Part shown: positions 42,826 through 52,010 of the stretch, in pieces
How the letters are laid out: every line of letters starts with the position of its first letter
How positions within the stretch are numbered: the stretch's first letter is position 1
Assembly (NCBI GenBank): GCA_943368475.1
Contig: CALRLF020000013.1
Span: forward strand, 1 to 64,000
Length of the DNA: 64,000 bases
Origin: UBA1930 sp943368475
Lineage (GTDB): Bacteria; Bacteroidota; Bacteroidia; Chitinophagales; Chitinophagaceae
Direction of reading: 5' to 3'
The notes under the pieces: generated by a model
What the model saw: the letters and a program-made list of their open reading frames with translations, nothing else
Told to the model about the DNA's origin: nothing
Database searches by the model: none
Position numbers and translations under genes: made by a program

Positions 42826-44502
42826 TTAAGGTACTAAAGAGCCATCTTTTTTATACCAAGGTCTTGTAGGATCCATGGTAATTGGTACAAACTGTATAAA
42901 ATCTAACGTAACGGCTTGTCCAACTCCAGATCCATTATCTCTCACCGCTTGTAATTTTATAAAGTGCCTATCTGTAGTCGTAACATTGATAGTACCTGCA
43001 AATTGTGAAACATTGTTGCTGTTAGGATTGTTCCAAGCATAACGCTTAAAACCTTGAGATATTAATGCTGCATCTGTAGCACTTGTACTTGGTAAACTTT
43101 GTGTAAAATCTACAATTCTGCCGGTAGGTACACCATCAAAAGAAACTTGTGTAAATGCACCCATATTTGCACGGCGATACATGATCCAAACATTATATCT
43201 TCCTTTTACCAATAGAGGTGTTTTAAATTCTACCCAGTTATTTGCAGCAGCATTTCCAAATCTCAGGTTCAAACCAAAGCCATCATTCCACCAGTAGTTA
43301 TTGGTTCCTGTTGCAGCATCGCAATAATAATTTACTGCATTCAAGTTGGTATTTTGCCAGGTAACATCGGCCAATTGACCATAAGCAAATGCCTGACTTT
43401 TACCTGCTTTTCTGTAGAGAGAAGTTAATTTTAAAATCTCAGGTTGTGCAGCCAAATCAAAATCTACTCTGAATGGAGAACGTACTTTTAGGGAAATTCC
43501 TCCACTTAATTCATGTAGTACGCCATTGTTACAAGAGTTATCGCTTCTTGGTCTATTTATTGGTACACCTTGTTCTAATACGCCATTAAACTCGGCTTCG
43601 TTCAACAATACTTTTTGACCATCTAAGCTAACCGTAACAACTTCTAAAGGAGCCATTGTTAAGTGTGATTGCTGACCAACTATATCAGCAATATATTTTA
43701 TACCTGGCAAAATGTGATACGCCACATATAAATTTAAACTGTCGTTAGGATTTAAAGGATTGCCGGTATTGTTGTATTTGGCTTTTAATGCTGCATAACT
43801 AGCAATTCCGTTTACATTTAAAATAGAATCTGATTCTGCTAATAATGAACGCCATCTACGTGTAGTATCTGGATTGTTTACAATATTCAATGAATCGTAA
43901 TAGCCAGTTGCTTTTAATGCCTGTGTAAAAATTGAATATCTGGAATTTTGCTCTACCATTTGTGCAACAGTTAATGTTGCAGGTATTAAAACTTTGTCTA
44001 TTACATGTACATATCCATTACCAGTTAATACATTGGGTTTGGTAATTGCTGCTCTCCTATTAACAATTGTAACACCAGCCGTATTTACGGTTGTTACTAA
44101 AAACTGACCATACATTGTTGGAGCATACAATTTACCATCAACAAATGCCGGTGTACTAATGGTATCTTGTATAATATGCAGCTTACAAAGATTTTTTAAA
44201 GTTGTTGTATCCAACTCATCGGTTGAATTTTTGCCAATTTCCAACAAATAAGATTTGATAGCATCATTGGTAGGAGCAAATGCAGTGTAAGCACCATATG
44301 CATTTAAGAAAGGACTGATATTTGTTCTATCCAAAATTTTCACATACTCAGAAAACTGCTCAGGATATCTTCTCATATAATCTACAATGTTCACATCCTC
44401 GGTTGTGGTCATTGTAATGTGTTGTTTTTTACACCCCGAAATAACCATTACAGCAATAAAGCAAATTGCTGCAAAGCCGATTATTTGTTGAATTTTTTTC
44501 AT
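42826..44502 (-). CDS. Fasciclin (FAS1) domain lipoprotein B
   Basis: A 558-residue lipoprotein, lipobox VISGC (Cys about 24). FAS1 unit 1 at about 37-175 contains YTAFAPTNDAIKSYL and GNGYVHVIDKVL. Unit 2 at about 180-335 contains RYSIFTQALKATGYYDSL and ends near NNGVLHELSGGI. Residues 350-558 form a jelly-roll-like domain (WVEFKTPLLVKGRYNVWIMY, LDFIQFVPI), reminiscent of carbohydrate-binding modules. It lies between SusD pair 2 (27 bases upstream) and fasciclin C. Probably a surface glycan-binding lipoprotein; binding not shown by sequence alone. Confidence 0.87.
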   Translation of the reverse strand: MKKIQQIIGFAAICFIAVMVISGCKKQHITMTTTEDVNIVDYMRRYPEQFSEYVKILDRTNISPFLNAYGAYTAFAPTNDAIKSYLLEIGKNSTDELDTTTLKNLCKLHIIQDTISTPAFVDGKLYAPTMYGQFLVTTVNTAGVTIVNRRAAITKPNVLTGNGYVHVIDKVLIPATLTVAQMVEQNSRYSIFTQALKATGYYDSLNIVNNPDTTRRWRSLLAESDSILNVNGIASYAALKAKYNNTGNPLNPNDSLNLYVAYHILPGIKYIADIVGQQSHLTMAPLEVVTVSLDGQKVLLNEAEFNGVLEQGVPINRPRSDNSCNNGVLHELSGGISLKVRSPFRVDFDLAAQPEILKLTSLYRKAGKSQAFAYGQLADVTWQNTNLNAVNYYCDAATGTNNYWWNDGFGLNLRFGNAAANNWVEFKTPLLVKGRYNVWIMYRRANMGAFTQVSFDGVPTGRIVDFTQSLPSTSATDAALISQGFKRYAWNNPNSNNVSQFAGTINVTTTDRHFIKLQAVRDNGSGVGQAVTLDFIQFVPITMDPTRPWYKKDGSLVP

Positions 44503-44529
44503 ACCGCAGGTTTAAATATTTAAAATGAA

Positions 44530-46029
44530 TTATTGGTAAAAAGGATTTTGTACAAGATTGGGATCTACCTGAATTTCATAGAAATATATGGGTAGGTAGT
44601 GACTGTTATAATCTCTGAATTTATTGATGGCCGACTGAAGTCTGTTGGCAGGAACAGATTTGGTTAACATGTTAACCAACAAATCGAATCTTGCATAGTT
44701 ATTACGTTTTGCATTTCTTAAAACATCGTACCAACGTTTTCCTTCAAAAGCAAATTCACGGGCTCTTTCTTGTAAAATATAATCACCCAATGCATTTTGA
44801 TCGGTTGGATCAGGATTTGTGTTGGTTAAGTCTAAAGCTTTACCTCTGTTTCTTATTTGGTTTACCAATGCCAAAGCTTCATTTCCTTTACCACCAATTT
44901 GATTTAAGGCTTCGGCCTTCATTAACAAAATATCGGCATACCTATACACAAACCAATGAGCATAAGATGCATCGAAAGGGCGTATTTGATTGGCTGTTAC
45001 ACCTAAGTATTTCCAAATGGCATTGTCACTTGTTCTAACGGATCCTCCATCACCTCTTAAATCATATAGCTGATCGTTGGCATAATTAATCATAAATACA
45101 TCATCCATTACATGTGCAGCAGCATAGTACCTTGCTCTAGATGTGGTAAACATTCCATAAAAGTTATTCAACTTTTGGGCATCGTATTGAAATTCAAAAA
45201 TGCATTCGTTCGAGTTCCCTCTGTAATAAAGCGTATTAAACCAGCCACTGTTTCCAGCAATTAAACCAAACTGACCAGAGTTAATAATAAAATCGCATGC
45301 ATCTACTGCTTCTTGATATTTATCTCTCCATAAATACACATCAGCTTTAATAGCTTTAACTGTGTATTTGGTAATTTGACCTTTATCGTATTGAGCATTG
45401 CCATGTGTTCTAACAACATTACTATCTGCATAATTTAAATCAGCTTCAATTTGATTTAAAATAGAGTCACCTGATGTTTTTGCCAACTGCTGTAAATCCT
45501 CATCGCTACTGGTAGATTTTAATTTCAAAGGCACATCTCTAAAACTTCTTACCAAATAAAAGTACATTAAAGCTCTTAGTGCTCTTGCTTCGCCCAAATA
45601 AGCATTGAGTTGTGTTTGGGTTAAAGTATTATCTAAAGACATTACACCAGGTGCAAAATCCAGTAACGCATTACAATAATTAATCGTTCTGTAAACAGCA
45701 TTCCATTTGGCTACAGTGTTGGTTGGTAAAGTATTTACATTAATGATATCTAACTCATCATTGGTTATTCCCAAGCCTGGGGCAACCATATCTGCTCTTG
45801 TTTCTCCCCACATAAACAAATATTCAGACAATTGTCTATCTCTATTTGCAGGATCTGCTAATAAAGAAGCATAACAACCTATTAAGGCTGCCTGAATATT
45901 TTCTTTTGTTTTCCAATACTCTTGTCTGGTAATACCATCTTGTGGTTGAAGATCTAACCATTTTGTACATGATGCAAAAACAGCAACGACCATTATAAAA
46001 CCAGCTATATAAAAAACTCTTTTTTTCAT
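44530..46029 (-). CDS. SusD/RagB-family nutrient-binding lipoprotein (pair 2)
   Basis: A 499-residue SusD. I set the start at the ATG at 46029, directly before a lipoprotein signal (hydrophobic, lipobox FASC); an upstream in-frame ATG at 46074 would overlap SusC and add a basic leader. Family features: LDLQPQDGITRQEYWKT near the N-terminus, LGEARALRALMYFYLVRSF, YADILLMKAEALNQI and ERAREFAFEGKRWYDVLR. It begins 22 bases after its SusC stop. The arrangement SusC-SusD-FAS1-FAS1 suggests one binding complex. Confidence 0.93.
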   Translation of the reverse strand: MKKRVFYIAGFIMVVAVFASCTKWLDLQPQDGITRQEYWKTKENIQAALIGCYASLLADPANRDRQLSEYLFMWGETRADMVAPGLGITNDELDIINVNTLPTNTVAKWNAVYRTINYCNALLDFAPGVMSLDNTLTQTQLNAYLGEARALRALMYFYLVRSFRDVPLKLKSTSSDEDLQQLAKTSGDSILNQIEADLNYADSNVVRTHGNAQYDKGQITKYTVKAIKADVYLWRDKYQEAVDACDFIINSGQFGLIAGNSGWFNTLYYRGNSNECIFEFQYDAQKLNNFYGMFTTSRARYYAAAHVMDDVFMINYANDQLYDLRGDGGSVRTSDNAIWKYLGVTANQIRPFDASYAHWFVYRYADILLMKAEALNQIGGKGNEALALVNQIRNRGKALDLTNTNPDPTDQNALGDYILQERAREFAFEGKRWYDVLRNAKRNNYARFDLLVNMLTKSVPANRLQSAINKFRDYNSHYLPIYFYEIQVDPNLVQNPFYQ

Positions 46030-46051
46030 TATTGTCCTTTTTCGTAATGAT

Positions 46052-49000
46052 TTAGAATGATGCTGATAAACCAAATGTGATTGACTTAACAGGAGGTGTA
46101 GTAGAGTTATCAGTTACTACAGTAAATGGACCAGTAACGCCTCTTGGTGCAACTTCAGGATCTTGCCCTAAGTAATTAGTAAAGGTTAGCAAGTTCTCTA
46201 ATGTTAAGTAGGCACTTAAAGTTTTGAATTTGATTTTCTTTACAAACTTGTTGTCAAAAGTGTACCTAGCAGTTACTGTTCTCAATCTTAAGAAAGATGC
46301 ATCTTGCACATATCTATCGCTACCCAACCAGTTAAAACCTGTATTCCATAAAGCTCTTGGTATATCGGTAACATCTCCTGGATTTTTCCATCTTCTTAAA
46401 ACAGCGGTACTTTGATTATTGAAACCATACATGTTGGTTGTAGTCATCATGGTGCCATTTACTACATCATAAGAACTTTTAAAATTGAAGAACATACTAA
46501 TTTTAAAATTCTTCTTATAAGTTATAGTTGTACCAAAACCACCCACAAATTTTGGATTGCTATTGCCTAAGTAAACCACATCTTTATAATCAATATTTCC
46601 ATCGTGGTTGATATCTTCATACATGGCATCGCCCGGTTGAAACTGGTAGTTTGTTTTAGGATAGTTGAAACGCATGTAAATAGCCTGGCCATTTGGACCA
46701 ACAATTGGCTTACCATTATAATCGCTAGCAATTGTTGCATTGGCATCTTTATACACACCCAAATATCTAAAGCCATAAATAGAACCAAAAGGATTGTCTT
46801 TTTGCAGTAATGTTAGGTAACTACCATTGGTGGTTACATCTCCATTTTTTGCTGGATAAAAAGGTGAAATTTCACGAATCACATTTTCGTTTTGTGCAAT
46901 GTTGAAATTAAAATCGATGGTTACATTTTTTGTTTTAACAGGTGTTGTCATTACATTAATTTCCCAACCTTGATTGTCTAAAGTACCAACGTTCATATCA
47001 ACAGATGAATAACCTGTATAAGTAGGAATTTGTAAACCATAGGTTAACAAATCTTTAGTTCTATTTCTGTAAATATCAACATCAACATTAATTCTTCTTT
47101 TTAAGAAAACTAAGTTAAACCCAACGTTGGTACCATGTATAACTTCCCATTTCAAGTTTCTTAATTCCATTGTTGAAGGGTAAACTCCAGATTGTCCTTG
47201 ATAAGACCAATTGTAACTATTGTATTGGTTGTAAAAAGCATAATCGTAACGAGGAGCATTACCCGATTGACCATAACTTGCTCTAACACTTAATTCATTA
47301 ATAAATTTGTATTTACGCATGAATTTTTCGTCAGACAATCTCCAACGAGTAGAGATAGATGGGAACAATCCATATCTTGAAGCAGGGCCAAATCTTGAGT
47401 TTCCATCACCACGTACACCAGCTCGTATAATATACCTTCCTTTATAGTTGTACTGAGCATCTAACAAAGCTCCAATTGAACGAGTTTGAGCATATGTTGA
47501 ACCTACATTCAATTCCTGATTTTGGGTTCTTGAAGGGTTAGAAGCATCTTGTAAAAATGAAGATGCTGTATTAGAAGTTAAGGCCTGTAAAGTCATGCCT
47601 TTATTGTCATAAGTTTGAATAGACAATACAGAAGTTAAATTATGATTAGATGGCATTCTTGGCGTAAAAATGATATTGGTTTTTGTTTGCACATTATAAC
47701 CATCATAATCACCATCATAAGCCCTGTTTACAACAGTTTCAGTAACTGGACGACCAGTAGCTACTTGAGGTAAGAATGTTTTACTTTTTGTATTACTGAT
47801 ATCAAATTGCACATCGGCATTTGCAACTAAAACACGTGGTATAATATCGTATTGTAAATTAAAATGCGGAGTAATTCTATTCGTAATAATTCTGTTGGTA
47901 GCTGTCATTGCCATTGCAACAGGATTATACGTTCCAGGATATTGACCTTGAATATTTGCTGCTGGAGAAAAGAAATTAGGTGTTAAAATACCTTGCTCAT
48001 TGTATTCGTAAATACTCATGTTTGGCATTTTATTCATTGCTACATTTCTAATTTCTTGTGCAACACTACCTGGACGGTAATTGGCAGGATTATCGGTAAA
48101 TGTGTAGGCAAAATCAGATCTAAATTTAATTCTTTCAGAAACTATATAATCCAAGTTAATACGTGTAGAAATACGTGTTAAATCTGTTCCAATTGTTGTA
48201 CCTTTTTGTGTGAAGTATCCTAATGACGCAAAGTACTTAGCATTGGTACCACCACCTGTCATAGAAAGGTTATGATCTTGTATCATACCTGTTCTAGTAA
48301 CAGCTGCTAACCAATCTGTATTTTGACCATAGTTATAATAAAAGTAAGGATCGTTAGGGTCGTAAGCAAACTCTTTTACTGTTTGTGTATTTAATGGTGT
48401 ACCAGTTCTGTTCATCACCATTTCTGGTATAAGGTTCGAATACTGATCTCCATTTAATAAAGGAATTGGTGAAGGTTGTTTTTGAATAACTGTTCTTAAA
48501 GTGTATGTTAATACAGGCTTACCAATTACACCTCTCTTAGTTGTTATTAATAATACCCCATTTGCAGCCCTAGAACCCCACATAGCTGTTGCGGCGGCAT
48601 CTTTTAATACTACGATTTCTTTAATGTCGGAAGGTGCAATATTTAATAATTGTGCATACCCTTGGTCATCGGCTGTACCAAAGTTAAAATCTGATGGAAT
48701 GGTTGTTTCGTAAGGCATACCATCTACTACAATCAATGGATTGGTATTGGCATTGATAGAAGATGTACCACGTATTCTAATAGACATACCAGCTCCGGGA
48801 TCTCCTGAAGACGACGTAATGTCGACCCCTGCTAAACGACCTTGCAAAGCCTGATCAATAGAAGCCGAACTCATTTCTTCTAAATCTTTTGCATTTATTT
48901 TTGCTACAGCAACCGTTAAATCTTTATCAGCCACACTTAAACTTCCATTATCTGTTTTTTTACCAGAAACCACCACTACTTCATCCAAATCAGCCCCACC

Positions 49001-49366
49001 TGGCTCCATTGTAGCATTAATGGTATTCTTTCCTTTTAAATCAAGTGTTACAGACTTATAACCAATATAAGAAAACGAAATCTTATGTGTTAAATTGGTA
49101 AACTTTAATGCATAGTTACCATCGATATCGGTGTTGGTTCCTTTAACCACACGTCCATCGGCATCTACTTCAGTAACAGCAACACCTTCAATAGGTGTGC
49201 TATTTTTCTTGGCTACTACTTTACCCCTAATTACTTTGCTTTCTCCACTTGCAGCCGGAGTAGTTGTTTCCTGAGCAAATACACTGGTAGCAGCAATGCT
49301 TAATAGAGCCGCAAATAAGCAGTAAAGTTTGGTTCTATTTATTGCTTGTAATATTGTCTTATTCAT
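46052..49366 (-). CDS. SusC/RagA-family TonB-linked outer-membrane transporter (pair 2)
   Basis: A 1104-residue SusC with signal peptide (cleaved after SVFAQ, about 32), carboxypeptidase-regulatory-like domain (VIRGKVVAKKNSTPIEGVAV), a TonB-box-like LDEVVVVSG, plug motifs QGRLAGVDITSSSGDPG, IRIRGTSSI, LIVVDGMPY and LKDAAATAMWGSRAANGVLLITT, and a long barrel. It starts 48 bases after the four-domain fasciclin lipoprotein and is followed by its SusD. Substrate inferred as pectin-derived oligosaccharide. Confidence 0.94.
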   Translation of the reverse strand: MNKTILQAINRTKLYCLFAALLSIAATSVFAQETTTPAASGESKVIRGKVVAKKNSTPIEGVAVTEVDADGRVVKGTNTDIDGNYALKFTNLTHKISFSYIGYKSVTLDLKGKNTINATMEPGGADLDEVVVVSGKKTDNGSLSVADKDLTVAVAKINAKDLEEMSSASIDQALQGRLAGVDITSSSGDPGAGMSIRIRGTSSINANTNPLIVVDGMPYETTIPSDFNFGTADDQGYAQLLNIAPSDIKEIVVLKDAAATAMWGSRAANGVLLITTKRGVIGKPVLTYTLRTVIQKQPSPIPLLNGDQYSNLIPEMVMNRTGTPLNTQTVKEFAYDPNDPYFYYNYGQNTDWLAAVTRTGMIQDHNLSMTGGGTNAKYFASLGYFTQKGTTIGTDLTRISTRINLDYIVSERIKFRSDFAYTFTDNPANYRPGSVAQEIRNVAMNKMPNMSIYEYNEQGILTPNFFSPAANIQGQYPGTYNPVAMAMTATNRIITNRITPHFNLQYDIIPRVLVANADVQFDISNTKSKTFLPQVATGRPVTETVVNRAYDGDYDGYNVQTKTNIIFTPRMPSNHNLTSVLSIQTYDNKGMTLQALTSNTASSFLQDASNPSRTQNQELNVGSTYAQTRSIGALLDAQYNYKGRYIIRAGVRGDGNSRFGPASRYGLFPSISTRWRLSDEKFMRKYKFINELSVRASYGQSGNAPRYDYAFYNQYNSYNWSYQGQSGVYPSTMELRNLKWEVIHGTNVGFNLVFLKRRINVDVDIYRNRTKDLLTYGLQIPTYTGYSSVDMNVGTLDNQGWEINVMTTPVKTKNVTIDFNFNIAQNENVIREISPFYPAKNGDVTTNGSYLTLLQKDNPFGSIYGFRYLGVYKDANATIASDYNGKPIVGPNGQAIYMRFNYPKTNYQFQPGDAMYEDINHDGNIDYKDVVYLGNSNPKFVGGFGTTITYKKNFKISMFFNFKSSYDVVNGTMMTTTNMYGFNNQSTAVLRRWKNPGDVTDIPRALWNTGFNWLGSDRYVQDASFLRLRTVTARYTFDNKFVKKIKFKTLSAYLTLENLLTFTNYLGQDPEVAPRGVTGPFTVVTDNSTTPPVKSITFGLSASF

Positions 49367-49414
49367 AAAAATCTTTCTTACAGTTAATGGTTATGTACCT
49401 ACTTATAAAGCACT

Positions 49415-51628
49415 TTAATACTTCAGATAATTGTCAATTAAATGAATCACACATCTGTCGGCCAGATTATTACTGCTGGCTATAATTACATTAGAAACTC
49501 TGTTGAAATTATCTCTTACTTGTAAAGCTCCTGGACCGGGATTTGTTACAGAAATTAAAGAAGGATCACCTAAAGAATTCTTAAGTAAGGTTTCGAAGCT
49601 TCCACTTTTACCATCACCGGGAACAACTGTATTTTTAACCATTAAGTGATATAAAATAAAGCTGTTCACTTTAGACTTATCAGCAAATGCAGTTGGGGCA
49701 AAAGTTGGTGTAACTGTTGATCCAGAAATTGTACCAGGCAAATAACCATCTCTAATAGCCTGAAGAATTGCTGCATTGTTTGGTATAAATGCAGTATGAT
49801 AAGCCCCTAACAATACACCTGTGATATCTCCAGTTGTTGGGTTAAAAATGGAAGAATTAGAAAGATATTGATAAAAAAAGTTAAACTGTGAAGTGGCTGC
49901 TGTTGGTGTTGTACCCCACTTTTTAATATTATTACCCAATGTGGTTGTACTGTTAATTAATAATTTATCTGCATAATAAACACGACCATTAAAAGAAGTT
50001 TTAGTAGATGATGTTGCAACAACAAAATTGCTATCAATTGTACCAGCAGATGAGAATGTACCTGCATTCCATTTTATGTACTCTCCATTTAAAGTTTCAA
50101 TAATGCCAGAGCCTGATAAATTATCTAACTCATTGTTTGGCGTTTTAATTATATGCTGAGCTAAGATTCTTTGCAGCAGATCTCTTGGCGTATTACCAAC
50201 AGTTGTTGTAGTTGTACCAGGAGCAGTGTACGTCCATGCACTTTGAGCAACACTATAATCAAAACCTCTGGCTTTAATAGCTTGATCACTCATCATAATT
50301 ACTGTGTACTTAACATTTGGAATAGTAATTACATATCTGTAGTTCTGATCCAAAGCTCTTGTCATTAATAAATAACTTGGGTCTAAATAAGAACGTCCAT
50401 AAACTGTTCTAAAAACATTAGCCTCTTGAACTTTATTTGTACCGTAGAAAAATCCATTGCTACAAATTTGTTTATCTACAACATTGGTATTGTTTAATGT
50501 TGGAGCTTCCCCTTGTGAGTTGTTAGAGTTGGCAAATCGACTTGGCCAAACTGTTGTGCCCCACATGTGTGCATTAATAAAATCGATAATAATTTGTTGA
50601 GGCACCACATCTAATGATGGATATTTTTCTAATAAAACAGTGTTTATATAGTTGGTTACAACTGCATTTGTTGGAATCATTAAAGTATAACCATCTGATT
50701 GACCATCATTATCTTGAAGCTTTGCAAAGTTTTCGTTGTTGGGCGAAAAAGCCAAACTACCATTGAATAATTTGATGTATATATTATCACTTAATCCAGT
50801 AATTAATTTGTATTTATTTGAAGCATCTGGATTTAACGTAAATGAAACCATGTATTTGTCGAACAACTTCTTAAACTCACTATATTGAGGATTAGAAGCC
50901 AGGTATTTATCTAAACTTGCAAAAGGCATCATTACCTGATCTACTTCATGTATAAATCCATTTTCTGCTACAATATCAGGTGTAACAACTTTAGCTGGTC
51001 CAACATTAAAACCAGTGTACGTACTTGTAGGATAAAAGAAATTATAATCAGATGCAGATAACCCTTTTGCATTCATATAATTTGAAGTGAAGTAGGTGAT
51101 GTATTTATTATTATTATCACCTAATACAAAACCAGGATTTCTGTTAGCACCTAATGCTTTTACTGGTGTACCAGCATAGGTGGTATCGTTATAAAAACCA
51201 GTGTAATTGGCTGTTCTCCTTTTAAAAGCATTGTTTAATACCCAACCTGAGCTTGCCTGGTAATCGGGTAATCTTGCAGCACTAAATGCATTGTAAACTA
51301 ATGCAAAAGTTACAATTTTATTACAGGTAGTTGAATCTAACTGATCTACACTACTAACACCTCTATCTGAAAGAAATTTTGTAAAAGCAACATCATTAGG
51401 AGCAAACATGGTGTAGTATCCTGCACCTTTAAGCGTTGCTGCATAGCCTGCTTTGTCTATACAAGCTAATAATAGTTTGAAATTACCTTTGCTTTCCAAT
51501 TGCTGATAAATAGGAGCAGCAAGACTTTCTGGTCGCCCATAAAACTCATCAAATGCTTTTTTACGACAACCAGTAACAGCAACTAAAACTAGTGCTAAGA
51601 ACAGAATTTTTCGAGAAATTGTCTTCAT
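49415..51628 (-). CDS. Fasciclin (FAS1) domain lipoprotein A, four domains
   Basis: A 737-residue lipoprotein, lipobox VTGC (Cys about 21), first gene of the long operon. Four FAS1-like units: about 37-235 (YYTMFAPNDVAFTKFL, NGFIHEVDQVM), 235-400 (YTLMIPTNAVVTNYI), 400-565 (YTVIMMSDQAIKARG) and 565-737 (HTAFIPNNAAILQAI, CVIHLIDNYL). It lies 48 bases before SusC pair 2. A CAGGAT tandem site is 256 bases upstream. FAS1 domains mediate adhesion and polysaccharide binding in other proteins; here a surface-capture role for pectin is inferred. Confidence 0.87.
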   Translation of the reverse strand: MKTISRKILFLALVLVAVTGCRKKAFDEFYGRPESLAAPIYQQLESKGNFKLLLACIDKAGYAATLKGAGYYTMFAPNDVAFTKFLSDRGVSSVDQLDSTTCNKIVTFALVYNAFSAARLPDYQASSGWVLNNAFKRRTANYTGFYNDTTYAGTPVKALGANRNPGFVLGDNNNKYITYFTSNYMNAKGLSASDYNFFYPTSTYTGFNVGPAKVVTPDIVAENGFIHEVDQVMMPFASLDKYLASNPQYSEFKKLFDKYMVSFTLNPDASNKYKLITGLSDNIYIKLFNGSLAFSPNNENFAKLQDNDGQSDGYTLMIPTNAVVTNYINTVLLEKYPSLDVVPQQIIIDFINAHMWGTTVWPSRFANSNNSQGEAPTLNNTNVVDKQICSNGFFYGTNKVQEANVFRTVYGRSYLDPSYLLMTRALDQNYRYVITIPNVKYTVIMMSDQAIKARGFDYSVAQSAWTYTAPGTTTTTVGNTPRDLLQRILAQHIIKTPNNELDNLSGSGIIETLNGEYIKWNAGTFSSAGTIDSNFVVATSSTKTSFNGRVYYADKLLINSTTTLGNNIKKWGTTPTAATSQFNFFYQYLSNSSIFNPTTGDITGVLLGAYHTAFIPNNAAILQAIRDGYLPGTISGSTVTPTFAPTAFADKSKVNSFILYHLMVKNTVVPGDGKSGSFETLLKNSLGDPSLISVTNPGPGALQVRDNFNRVSNVIIASSNNLADRCVIHLIDNYLKY

Positions 51629-51883
51629 ATCAATCGTTGTGTAGTGTAAAATCTAAAAATGGTTAATTAAAACTCATTCCCTATTCGAAAAAATGGCTTT
51701 AATTGCTTAAAACAGTTATATTATGCATTAAAAATATATCGTAAATATTTGACTGAGAATTTGAAAAATTACTAAAGAAAATTTCTTTGTGGCGTAAGTG
51801 TAGCATGGCAATCGTTTTGTTTGGATAGATATAATTTACCCTTTAAATATTGCACAATTTTAGTTTAAAGTATAATGAAAACT

Positions 51884-51899
51884 ATCCTGTTGTATCCTG
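51884..51899 (-). promoter_or_regulatory. CAGGAT-N4-CAGGAT tandem motif upstream of the fasciclin/SusCD operon
   Basis: Two exact half sites 10 bp apart on the minus strand, followed by AGTTTT as in the copy at 57340. It is 256 bases before the first ATG of the operon, in the 382-base region 51629-52010 that otherwise holds only the terminator at 51948 and A/T-rich sequence. Confidence 0.6.
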
Positions 51900-51947
51900 A
51901 GAAGATTTTATATACGAAAGATTTTTTTTGAATTATTTTAAAGTTAA

Positions 51948-51983
51948 AAAAATAGAGAAACAATTTCTTGTTTCTCTATTTTT
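51948..51983 (-). terminator. Intrinsic terminator of the third SusC/SusD pair
   Basis: AAAAATAGAGAAACAA and TTGTTTCTCTATTTTT form a perfect 16-bp stem with a 4-base loop; on the minus strand more T residues follow. It is 28 bases after the SusD stop at 52011. Confidence 0.88.
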
Positions 51984-52010
51984 AGTATTCGAGTTAATTA
52001 ACTAATACAA

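Noticed and set aside
46030..46074. Upstream ATG for the second SusD
   Set aside because: It would overlap SusC and put a basic stretch before the lipoprotein signal, which begins at 46029.
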